NCBI GenBank assembly: GCA_002345145.1
Contig: DDVC01000007.1
Location: 7,625 to 28,647 of the forward strand
From: Bacteroidetes bacterium UBA2322
GTDB lineage: Bacteria; Bacteroidota; Bacteroidia; Chitinophagales; UBA2359
Reading direction: 5' to 3'
Length of the DNA stretch: 21,023 bases
The notes below the pieces were generated by a model. That model saw nothing but the letters and a program-made list of their open reading frames with translations, was not told the DNA's origin and made no database searches. Shown piece after piece: positions 7,733-16,200 of the stretch (the first letter of the stretch is position 1; the number at the start of each line of letters is the position of its first letter). Both the position numbers and the translations under genes were made by a program.

Positions 7733-9097
7733 TTGAAACCATACATAGGCGTGTTGGGATTAATGGCATGTATGTTGGCAGGTTTGCTGTTTTACATCTT
7801 TAACCCGGCAACAAACAAACTGAGTAGTTCCATTATAGGGCAAATTGAAAAAGAAGAGTTTGCTGATTTTGATGATGCCGCTGCGTTTTCTGATACCGAT
7901 AGTACGGAAATTACCAATTTTTCTGATGAGGAAAGCGTAGCTCCCCAATCGGGTAAAAATTTATTGGCTTATTTAGGTATCCCGCAAGGAGGTTACACCG
8001 TACACGAAGATATTATCCGAAAAAACGAAGGTTTTGGGGATATTCTTTCAGAATGTAACTTATCGGGCGCGGCATTGCATTCAACGCTTCGCACACTAAA
8101 AGGCAATTTTAACCCAAAAAGCCTGAAAGCCGATAAAACATACATGGTGGTAGTGGACCAAGAGCAAAACCCGCATTTTTGGGTTTACGAAGAAAGTCCG
8201 CATAATTATGTAGTAATTGATTTTAGGGGAAATCCGCATGTTTATAGTTGTGCCAAAGAAATAGAACGCAAACTTAGTTTGGCAACCGGAGTAGTGCATG
8301 GGTCTTTACATGCCACCCTGAGCAATAATAACCTTAACCCCGCCTTAGCTGCTGAATTGGCAAAGGTGTTTGCTTATTCTATTGACTTTTTTAAATTAAA
8401 AAAAGGCGATAAATTTAAAGCCATATACGAAGATGTGCAGATAGACGGGCAATCGGTTGGGATAGGTGAAATTAAAGCAGCTTATTTTGAGCATAAATCG
8501 GAGCCTTATTATGCGTTTGCATTTACACAAGATGGGCATCGGGATTATTACAATGAGGAGGGTAAATCATTAAAAAAGGCTTTCCTGAAATCGCCCTTAA
8601 AATTTACCCGAATTTCGTCTAAATATACCATGAAGCGGTTTCACCCCATTTTGCAACGTTATAAGCCGCATTTGGGTACTGATTATGCAGCAGCAAAGGG
8701 TACGCCTATTATGACCATTGGCGATGGTACGGTAATAGAAGCAGCTTACAGCGGGGGTAATGGGAAATATGTTAAAATAAAGCATAACCAAACCTACACT
8801 ACCCAGTACTTACACATGTCTAAATTTGCAAAAGGCATTAAGCGCGGAGCGCAGGTTAAGCAAGGGCAGGTTATAGGTTATGTGGGCAGTACGGGTTTGG
8901 CAACGGGTCCGCACCTTTGTTTCAGGTTTTGGAAAAATGGGAAACAGGTGGATCCGCACAAGGAGAAACCGCCGCGCTCTAATCCTATTAAAAACCAAAA
9001 TATGGCATTGTTTCAACAACATGCCGATTCTTTAAAAAACATTTTGGATAACCTGAAATATGAGGTGCAAGCCGAAGACCTAATGTCGCCGCTGTGA
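7733..9097 (+). CDS. M23 family metallopeptidase (Csd3/MepM-like), membrane-anchored
   Basis: This is a 454-residue predicted peptidoglycan DD-endopeptidase. A single N-terminal hydrophobic segment (about 4-24) anchors it in the inner membrane with the rest periplasmic. Residues about 65-295 resemble the OapA/Csd3 linker domains that shield the active site in MepM/Csd3 homologues. The LytM/M23 domain is at about 305-415. His313 and Asp317 (HLGTD) form the HxxxD metal site, His361 (YLHMS) is the mid-domain His, and His394 starts the final motif GPHLCFRFW. Here the usual HxH reads His394-Leu-Cys396. The start is TTG: no in-frame ATG or GTG lies before the stop at 7718-7720, and the next ATG (Met11) would remove the lone positive charge and half of the membrane segment. 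The promoter at 7665-7696 serves it. Its stop is 18 bp from the stop of the convergent racemase gene. Family is certain. The exact substrate bond is inferred. Confidence 0.9.
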   Translation: MKPYIGVLGLMACMLAGLLFYIFNPATNKLSSSIIGQIEKEEFADFDDAAAFSDTDSTEITNFSDEESVAPQSGKNLLAYLGIPQGGYTVHEDIIRKNEGFGDILSECNLSGAALHSTLRTLKGNFNPKSLKADKTYMVVVDQEQNPHFWVYEESPHNYVVIDFRGNPHVYSCAKEIERKLSLATGVVHGSLHATLSNNNLNPALAAELAKVFAYSIDFFKLKKGDKFKAIYEDVQIDGQSVGIGEIKAAYFEHKSEPYYAFAFTQDGHRDYYNEEGKSLKKAFLKSPLKFTRISSKYTMKRFHPILQRYKPHLGTDYAAAKGTPIMTIGDGTVIEAAYSGGNGKYVKIKHNQTYTTQYLHMSKFAKGIKRGAQVKQGQVIGYVGSTGLATGPHLCFRFWKNGKQVDPHKEKPPRSNPIKNQNMALFQQHADSLKNILDNLKYEVQAEDLMSPL

Positions 9098-9115
9098 TAT
9101 TGGGTTGATGGGCGG

Positions 9116-10693
9116 TTAGCTTATGATACCTTTGTTTTTCAGCTCTTGGATAGTGGCATTGGTATAGCCCGATTCTTGTAAGATGGCATCGGTATCTTCG
9201 CCTTTTATGGGTGGAGCCCAGCCTTTTGGTAAATTGGTTTGGGTAAATTGCAATGGCTGATTTATGGCTGTAAATGCGCCGTAAGCCGGGTGTGTAAATT
9301 GGGTAAACATTTGGCGCTGTTCAAAAAGCGGGTGGTTGGCTGCTTCTTGTAAACTGAGGGCGGCTGTTAGGCAAATATCATAATGGGCGGCATCGGTTAA
9401 CCACTCCTGACTGCTTTTTGTGAGGAATAGTTTTTTAAGCTCTAACTTTACCATTTCTGCTTCTTCGGAGTGGGGTATGATGGCATTAACCCAATGGGGG
9501 CGGTTTATCATTTGGCAAAAGCCTGCCCAAAATTTTGGTTCTAAGGCTCCCAGCGCCAGCCATTTACCATCGGCACATTGGTAAACGTTGTAGTTGGGTA
9601 AAACGCCACTGAGTAGCTGGTTGCCGGGTTTAGGAACTTTGCCCTCAGCAAAAAAGGTGGCAAAAGGAATAGAAAGCAAGGGCAGGCAGGCATCGGTAAT
9701 AGAAACGTCTATATGGTCGCCGGTGTTGGTTAGGGTTCTATTTTGCAGGGCAAGCAAACAAGCTATGGCAGTTAGGTAAGAGCCTCCGGCAACATCGGCA
9801 ATTTGTGCGCCCGGAATAGAAATGGCATCTTCCGAAATGCCGTTTAACCCCAGTATGCCCGATTGGGCGAGGTAGTTAATATCGTGTCCGGCTTTGGTGG
9901 CAAAATCGCCGGTTTGCCCGTAGCCGGTAACCGATACGTAAATGATGCGGGGGTTTATGTTTTTGGCTTCGTTATAGTGCAAACCCAACTTTTGCAATAC
10001 GCCGGGTCTGAATGATTCCACTACTATATCGGCAGTGCGGAGCAGGTTGTAAAATATGGCTTTACCTTCGGGCGAGCGCAAATTGAGCTGTAAACTGCGC
10101 TTAGAACGGTTTACCGCCAAATAGTATGCCGATTGGTTTCCTATAAACGGCGGGTAATTTCGGGTATCATCGGGGTTGTGGGGGTCTTCTATTTTAATAA
10201 CCTCTGCTCCCCAATCGGCAAGTAACATGGTGGCTAAGGGGGCCGGTAAAAGCCGAGAAAGGTCTAAAATACGCACGCCTTTTAGGGGTCCTGTTTGGGG
10301 CTTTCGGGTGGGAGTAGTTTCTTTTTGGGGTGATTTGGGAGTATTTGCCGGCGTTTGTTGTTGTAAGTAATCGGGCTTAAAACGCTTAAACAGTTTTAGG
10401 TACTGCATCATGGCGGCTATGTTGCTCACCTTTATTTTGCCGGTCATGTATGCCCACTGCGGATTTGCTTTTTCAGTTTCAATGTCTATATGCAGTTGTG
10501 AGGAGGTTTCTATTACACAATCGGGCGTATGGTGCAAACCATCAGAAACAGTACATTCGGAATGATTGATTTGAACGGTAAACTGTGCGGGTTGATTTCC
10601 GGAAAGGATGAAATGAAAAATGCCCGAAAACCCTTGGGCTTTTTCGGGTCGGAACCTATATGGAAGGGAGTAAAAATAATCGTGAATGGTCAA
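9116..10693 (-). CDS. SCP2 domain fused to CaiB/BaiF CoA-transferase family III (alpha-methylacyl-CoA racemase-like)
   Basis: This is a 525-residue fusion. Residues about 1-108 form an SCP2-type sterol/acyl-chain carrier domain, joined by a Pro/Thr/Lys-rich linker (about 111-135) to a family III CoA-transferase domain (136-525, starting GPLKGVRILDLSRLLPAP). Three motifs carry the residues known to catalyse racemisation in alpha-methylacyl-CoA racemases: His270-Asp271 in GHDINYLA, Asp300 in ADVAGGS, and Glu385 in GALEPKFW. It therefore more likely epimerises 2-methylacyl-CoA than transfers CoA. The SCP2 domain may bind the acyl-CoA or lipid substrate. The start is TTG (10691-10693); the frame is open upstream but has no ATG or GTG, and this start fits the SCP2 domain boundary. 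It lies 55 nt after ftcD on the same strand, probably in one transcript. A CoA-transferase role cannot be excluded. Confidence 0.85.
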   Translation of the reverse strand: MTIHDYFYSLPYRFRPEKAQGFSGIFHFILSGNQPAQFTVQINHSECTVSDGLHHTPDCVIETSSQLHIDIETEKANPQWAYMTGKIKVSNIAAMMQYLKLFKRFKPDYLQQQTPANTPKSPQKETTPTRKPQTGPLKGVRILDLSRLLPAPLATMLLADWGAEVIKIEDPHNPDDTRNYPPFIGNQSAYYLAVNRSKRSLQLNLRSPEGKAIFYNLLRTADIVVESFRPGVLQKLGLHYNEAKNINPRIIYVSVTGYGQTGDFATKAGHDINYLAQSGILGLNGISEDAISIPGAQIADVAGGSYLTAIACLLALQNRTLTNTGDHIDVSITDACLPLLSIPFATFFAEGKVPKPGNQLLSGVLPNYNVYQCADGKWLALGALEPKFWAGFCQMINRPHWVNAIIPHSEEAEMVKLELKKLFLTKSSQEWLTDAAHYDICLTAALSLQEAANHPLFEQRQMFTQFTHPAYGAFTAINQPLQFTQTNLPKGWAPPIKGEDTDAILQESGYTNATIQELKNKGIIS

Positions 10694-10748
10694 GTTTAAA
10701 GGTTTTGTCGTTTTCGGAATGTTGGGAGTTTGTTTGGAAATAATGGGT

Positions 10749-12467
10749 TTAGGAATTGGGGTTATTATTCATTAGTTTCCAAACAAGGGTGTTAATTTCT
10801 TGTTCGGTTTGGTGGGCTTGGTTTAGTATTTGTTGAGCTTGTGCGGTTATGTTTTGGGCAAATTGTTTATCTGAAAGGTCTTTTGCGTTTATGCACACGT
10901 TTAGGTAAGCTCCTTTTACGGCTGCTAAGGCACAATAGGCGCCTACACCTGCATCGGAAACAGAATTGGGATTACCATGCATTGCCATTTCCCTTATAAT
11001 AGCCATGCTTTGGAGGGCAAGTTGCATAACTTTAAAAGGGGTTTGGGTGGCGTATTGAGTGGCAAGTTCTATGGCAGTTGTTCGGGCTTGTTTTTCGGCT
11101 TCGGTTTGTTTGGGTAACCTAACGGCATCTAAAATGCGGTTAAAGGCGCGGGTATCTTCATCAACCATAAAGAGGAGTTGGTCTTTAAGGGTTTGCCCTT
11201 GCTCAGCTAATTGGGAGAAAAACTCCCAGCGCTCGTCCCAACCGCGTTTATGCGAGGAAAGATTGGCAACCATAGTGGCAAGCGAAATACCTAATGCTCC
11301 TACATAAGCCGAAACAGAACCGCCACCCGGAGCGGGCGACTCGGAAGCTGTTTCGTTGGCAAATTGAGTTAGGGTCATGCTTGCCAATTTGGTTTCATCG
11401 GGCTTGTTTGCCCTAAGTACGTATTCTATTATTTTTTTGTTTGGATTGAAAGGGGTAATATCGTTTAAACCAAGCGATTTTACCGCTATATTGATAATTT
11501 CCTGCTCCGATATACCCAGCGAGCGCTGTTGTTTTTGCAGAAAATACTTGCCTGCATCTAACATGGCTTTTAGCGGCACTAAACCTACTATTTCGGAACC
11601 GGTAACCCTTATGCCGCGTTCTTGTGCGCTTTGGCATACTTCATCAAAGGCAATGTGTATAGGAGTAACGCTGATGTTGGTAAGGTTCATGGAAATTTGG
11701 GCAATACCGTATTCTTCTATATACCAACCAATGGCTTTTACCGATTTTAAAGCGCCGGGTTTGCGAAGGGGTTCGCCGTTTTGGTCGCGAATAATTTCGC
11801 CGGTTATAGGGTTGCCTTGTCTTATTACTCTGCCTGCCTCGCGCACATCAAAAGCAATGGCATTTGCCCGCCTAACAGAAGTGGTGTTTAGGTTAATGTT
11901 GTAAGCTATTAAAAAATCGCGTGCGCCTATGGCAATGGCTCCGGTTTTGGCTACTATGTGGGTAAAGTTTGCCGGACCAAAATCGGGCAACCAATCGGGG
12001 TTTTGAAGTTTTTGGGGCAATCCTTCGTATTCGCCGGCACGAACCGATGCCAAGTTTTTTCTTTCGGGTTTAGAGGCAGCATGTTCGTAGAGGTAAACCG
12101 GAATTTGCAGCTCCTCTCCTACTCTTTTACCCAATTTACGCGCATACTCTGCCGCTTCGTCCATAGTAATGCCCGATATGGGTACTAACGGACAAACATC
12201 CGTAGCGCCAAACCGGGGGTGTTCGCCTTTGTGTTTGCTCATATCTATTAGCTCGGCAGCTTTTTTGATGGCTAAAAATGCGGCTTCTATAACCGCATCG
12301 GGGTTGCCCACAAAAGTTACAACGGTTCGGTTAGTGGCTTTGCCGGGGTCAACATCTAACAATTGCACCCCTTCTACGCTTTCTATTTGGTCGGTAATTT
12401 GCTTAATGATTTGCATGTTTTGACCTTCGGAAAAATTAGGCACACACTCTAATAATGTATTATTCAT
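10749..12467 (-). CDS. ftcD: Bifunctional glutamate formimidoyltransferase / formimidoyl-THF cyclodeaminase
   Basis: This 572-residue cytosolic enzyme links histidine breakdown to one-carbon metabolism. The N-terminal and central formiminotransferase subdomains (about 1-180 and 181-330) move the formimino group of N-formimino-glutamate to tetrahydrofolate. The C-terminal cyclodeaminase (about 360-572) then releases ammonia to give 5,10-methenyl-THF. LLECVPNFSEG at the N-terminus, MSKHKGEHPRFGATDVCPL with His83 (equivalent to the catalytic His82 of the mammalian enzyme) and SPAPGGGSVSAYVGALG in the cyclodeaminase are all intact. Length is close to the eukaryotic fused enzyme (about 541 residues). 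The ATG at 12465-12467 gives the canonical N-terminus. A TAGCTTTG box lies 36 nt upstream on the minus strand. The racemase gene follows after 55 nt. No other hut gene is in view, so local regulation by histidine is not shown. Confidence 0.95.
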   Translation of the reverse strand: MNNTLLECVPNFSEGQNMQIIKQITDQIESVEGVQLLDVDPGKATNRTVVTFVGNPDAVIEAAFLAIKKAAELIDMSKHKGEHPRFGATDVCPLVPISGITMDEAAEYARKLGKRVGEELQIPVYLYEHAASKPERKNLASVRAGEYEGLPQKLQNPDWLPDFGPANFTHIVAKTGAIAIGARDFLIAYNINLNTTSVRRANAIAFDVREAGRVIRQGNPITGEIIRDQNGEPLRKPGALKSVKAIGWYIEEYGIAQISMNLTNISVTPIHIAFDEVCQSAQERGIRVTGSEIVGLVPLKAMLDAGKYFLQKQQRSLGISEQEIINIAVKSLGLNDITPFNPNKKIIEYVLRANKPDETKLASMTLTQFANETASESPAPGGGSVSAYVGALGISLATMVANLSSHKRGWDERWEFFSQLAEQGQTLKDQLLFMVDEDTRAFNRILDAVRLPKQTEAEKQARTTAIELATQYATQTPFKVMQLALQSMAIIREMAMHGNPNSVSDAGVGAYCALAAVKGAYLNVCINAKDLSDKQFAQNITAQAQQILNQAHQTEQEINTLVWKLMNNNPNS

Positions 12468-12503
12468 AAAATAGCCCTGTGTTTAAAATTTGATTTGTTG
12501 GCG

Positions 12504-12511
12504 CAAAGCTA
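12504..12511 (-). promoter_or_regulatory. Putative -7 box (TAGCTTTG) for ftcD
   Basis: The plus-strand CAAAGCTA is TAGCTTTG on the minus strand, a full TAnnTTTG match ending 36 nt before the ftcD ATG, the same distance as at the M23 promoter. At the -33 position only TTTAC (12533-12537 complement) is present, not TTTG. Confidence 0.45.
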
Positions 12512-12719
12512 CGGCAATAATATGGGTTGGCAGTAAACAGCCAACTACTTTTTTATGCTGTGCAATGAGTAGCAAACAAGGCAACCAATCCTGTTTTTTA
12601 TTAAATATATTTATACACAATGTATATCTTTGCTGTTGCAAAAGCGCACATACCTAAAAGCCTATTACTGCCCGATGCGTTGCTAAAGGAAGGTTGGTTA
12701 ATAAATAGGGGAAACAGGC

Positions 12720-12752
12720 AAAAAACCGCCCTAACCGGTTAATTAGGGCGGT
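12720..12752 (-). terminator. Leftward terminator-like hairpin without an assigned gene
   Basis: The perfect 10-bp arms ACCGCCCTAA (12725-12734) and TTAGGGCGGT (12743-12752) enclose CCGGTTAA. On the minus strand the stem is followed by six T residues (complement of 12720-12725). On the plus strand no T run follows. It therefore fits termination of a leftward transcript, yet no leftward gene lies between it and 13205. It is 258 nt upstream of ftcD, so it could also act as a leader attenuator if ftcD has a second distal promoter. Confidence 0.5.
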
Positions 12753-12830
12753 GGTGGTAAATGATTTTGGAAACACAACCAAAATATTGTTATAGCATTC
12801 TGATTGCCTAATGTTATGTTCCTTTTCAGC

Positions 12831-12862
12831 AAAAAACCTTAGTCATTTTAAGGCTTTTTTTT
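12831..12862. terminator. Bidirectional A/T-flanked hairpin
   Basis: A short stem CCTTA (12837-12841) / TAAGG (12849-12853) is preceded by A6 and followed, after one C, by T8 (12855-12862). Either strand would present a hairpin plus U-tract. The stem is only 5 bp, so termination may be weak. No gene is known to end here on either side. Confidence 0.4.
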
Positions 12863-13135
12863 GAAAATCCGAATTTTTTTTAGCCCGGCATTGGCGATAT
12901 GGTCAATTGTAATTAACCATAATAAATGCCCGATATTCCGGTATGCCAATTGCTTTCCCATTCCAAACAACGCACCGCTAACAACCTTCTCCTAACTTTA
13001 GCAATGGTTTAACACTTAACCTTTTCATCATTTTTCTTGATAAAAAGTAGCAAAAAACGCACTATTATCTGATTACTATTGTAGAATAGACAACCTATAC
13101 CGGCATGGAGCGGTAAAAATCGGGATAAAAAGAAT

Positions 13136-13165
13136 TTTGTTTTAATTAAAAAACTCCTAACTTTG
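13136..13165 (+). promoter_or_regulatory. Promoter for the TPR-CHAT gene (TTTG-18 nt-TAACTTTG)
   Basis: A -33 TTTG (13136-13139) and a -7 TAACTTTG (13158-13165) are separated by 18 nt. The -7 box ends 40 nt before the ATG at 13206. Both elements match the consensus, so the gene is transcribed alone from close by. The -7 box is part of an 11-bp sequence also found at 12989-12999. Confidence 0.65.
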
Positions 13166-13205
13166 CACACTAACCTTATTTTTTATACACACTTATTGGC
13201 AAGGT

Positions 13206-16200
13206 ATGTCATCACTTAAAACCACTGCTGAAAATGACTGTAGGAATTTTGAAGCCGGAATGCGTTTAGCAGAGGCTAAACAGTTCATTACAGAGGCGCG
13301 TTTTGAAGATGCGCTTAATTTGCTGGCTACCTTAGAGCCTTTACTGAAATTGGAGGCTGACCCACACAATTACATTGTTTGTTTAATTTACAAAAGCGAT
13401 GCACTCTGCCGCAAAGGGGAAATTACCAAAGCTTTGCAACTGATAACTCACACGGTTAAATTAGCCCTAAAAAAGCTGGGGCGTATGCACTTAACCACTG
13501 CCGATGCTTTTAATATGTGGGGCATTTGTTGTTATTTTAATGGCAATATAACCCAAACAGGTGTTTGGTATATGGTAGCGCTTAATATAAGAATGGCAGT
13601 AGTAGGGAATAACCATATTAAAGTAGCAGATAGTTATGCTAATGTGAGCGCCTATTATAGCCAGATTAAAAATTACCCTAAAAGCATTGAACTTGTTACA
13701 AAAGCCATTCACATTTATGAAAAGTTACCCAACAAAAATTTTAATAATTTGACTAATTTGGCTAAATTGCTAAATAACTTAGCAATTTATTACCGAAGGA
13801 TAAATAACCGAAGCCTTGCTTATACTTATTACCATAAATCGCTTAGATACAAGTTAGCTATGTTTGGCGAAAATCACCCCGATGTGGGAGATAGTTACCA
13901 GAGTTTAGGACTTTGTAAATATGCAGAAGGGGAGTTTTTGGCAGCGCTTGATTATTTTAAGCGTGCCTTGGATATTTTTAAGCAGTTTTATCCTGAACAA
14001 AGCAGGGTTTTGGTAGATACCTATGCCAATATTGGGACTTGCCACCAATACTTAGACGACTTTGACCAAGCATTGGTTTTCCTTCTGCACGCTTTATCTA
14101 TTCATAATAGTTTACCAAATGCCACTACACATCATACATTGTTTAATTTGCTATTTTCCATTGGGCAGTGCTATTACGGACAACGGCTTTACAAGAAAGC
14201 ATTATCAATTTACAAAATTAATTTTAAATTTTGGCAGCAAAACCCCAATAAAGCAAGTATTGACCTGAAAAGTTTAACTTTAAATGTTGGCAATGTTTAT
14301 TACCGGCTCAAAAAATACCCGCTTGCTTTAAGGTATTACCATAAATCGGGGGTGGCAGTATTAAAAAGTTCTGTCGTTAATTTGGCAGAATTAGGCATCT
14401 GCTACTTAAACATAGGCAATTGTTGCATTAAAACTGAAAAATATAATATTGCTGTAAAAGCTACTAAAAAGGCGCTCAACTTTTTAAATAAAGCTACTAT
14501 TGTAAACAAAATTAGTGTGGCAGATGCCTATAATAATTTGGCTACTACTTATACAAAATTGGGCAAATTCAAAAAAGCTTTGCACTACAGCAAGTTAGCT
14601 CTTGGGCGTATATTACTGCAGAAGTTAGCAAATAATCCGTTGGCATTGCCCCATAAAGTGGAAGAAAATTTAGAAAACGAAGGGACAATTTTGATGCTTT
14701 TAAATAAGGCAAAGATATTATTTAATATCTATCTTAAATACCCCGCCAAAACAGTTTGTTTATGTGCATCGGTAGCCCATTTACAACTATGCGATGCATT
14801 GATTGAAAAAACCCGTTCTTCTTTTTTAACAGAAGGCAGCAGACTTGAACTTGCCAAAGAAGCCAAAAGGGTATATGCTTTTACCCTAAAAGCGCTGCAT
14901 ACCGCTCAACAACATGGGGTAAACCTAAGCGCTTATAACCACAGGCTGGGGTACAATTTACCCCATACTGTATTGCCGCTTGCCCATTATTACATGGAAA
15001 GGAGCAAAAATACGTTGTTGCTTGCTCATATAACACAAGCCGAAGCCAAACTGAAAGCTCAACTTCCGGCAGCGGTTTCAGAAAAAGAACGAGAGCTGAA
15101 TAAGCAACTCTTGCTTTTATCTCGATTATTAGAAGAAGAACATAACAAAACTGCCCCCGATGAAAATAAGCTCAACCAATGGCAACAACAATACTTTGCC
15201 CATAAAATGGCTTATGATGAACTGCTTGCCCAAATAAACCAAGAATACCCCCATTACAGCCAACTTAAACAGCAATACCATATACCTACAATAAATCATA
15301 TACAGCAAGCAATGCCTGCCAATATGGCTATGATTTCATACGTTACCGGTAAACAACTTACCTTTATTTTTGTAGTTACCCACCATAACTGCACTTTTAC
15401 CGCCACTCCCTTAGAGCAGGCTACCAAAGATGCCATTAAAAATTTTGACTTTTTAATTCAGAACGATTTTGATACTGAGGCTTATACCCAAGCTGCGCAT
15501 CATTTATACCAATGTTTGGTAGAGCCGGCGCTTGCAAACATACAAGCTACCAAAGATGTAACCTCTTTGCTGTTTTTGCCCGATGAAAAAATTGCCGCCA
15601 TTCCGTTTGAAGCCCTGCTTTCTCATGCACCTGCTAAAGGAGGTAAATTTGCTGAACTCCCCTATTTAATAAACCGTTATGATATAGGTTACCACCTTTC
15701 AGCAGCCTTGTGGTATAAAGATGCAAATGCACAAACCAAGCAGCAATCTGTTATGCCCGCTACCCAACTTGGATTTGCAGGTTTTGCGCCCGTTTACCAA
15801 AACACCCAACAAACTAAACCCCAGCCACTGCCAAGTAATGCAGTGCGCTCCGTAAAGGTGGGCAATACCGAATTTGATGAATTGATTTACTCCGAACAGG
15901 AGGTTGCCGGTGTAGAGCATTTTTTTAGGCAAAAACAACAACCGGCGCAGGCTTACCTGCATTTAGAAGCCAACCTCAGTAATTTTATGCAATATGCACA
16001 CAGAGCAAAACACTTGCTAATATCTGCCCATGCGCATTACAATAAAAAGTCGCCTAAACTGAGCGCCATCATTTTCTCGCCCGATAAACCTACCGATGAG
16101 CAGTGTTCGCTCTTATACATGCCCGATATTTACACCCTGCAACTGCAAAATACCGATTTACTTACCCTTAGCTGCTGCGATACCGGCATAGGTAAACAAG

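Larger units (their letters stand above)
12468..13205. other. Long intergenic region (738 bp) between ftcD and the TPR-CHAT gene
   Basis: No convincing protein gene was found on either strand. The longest tidy small frame is a 16-codon ATG frame in the 12760-12812 area, too short to support. It contains promoter boxes for ftcD (left) and TPR-CHAT (right), an unassigned TATCTTTG at 12625-12632 (+), a leftward terminator-like hairpin (12720-12752), a two-way A/T-flanked hairpin (12831-12862), and an 11-bp direct repeat CTCCTAACTTT (12989-12999 and 13154-13164), whose second copy overlaps the CHAT -7 box. It is unusually long for this tightly packed window and could host an untranslated RNA. Confidence 0.6.

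Noticed and set aside
9098..9115. Shared terminator between the convergent M23 and racemase genes
   Set aside because: The 18-bp gap has no inverted repeat or T-tract, so no terminator can be supported there.
12760..12812. 16-codon small ORF between the two hairpins
   Set aside because: No promoter, ribosome-binding or conservation evidence; frames of this size are expected by chance in 738 bp.
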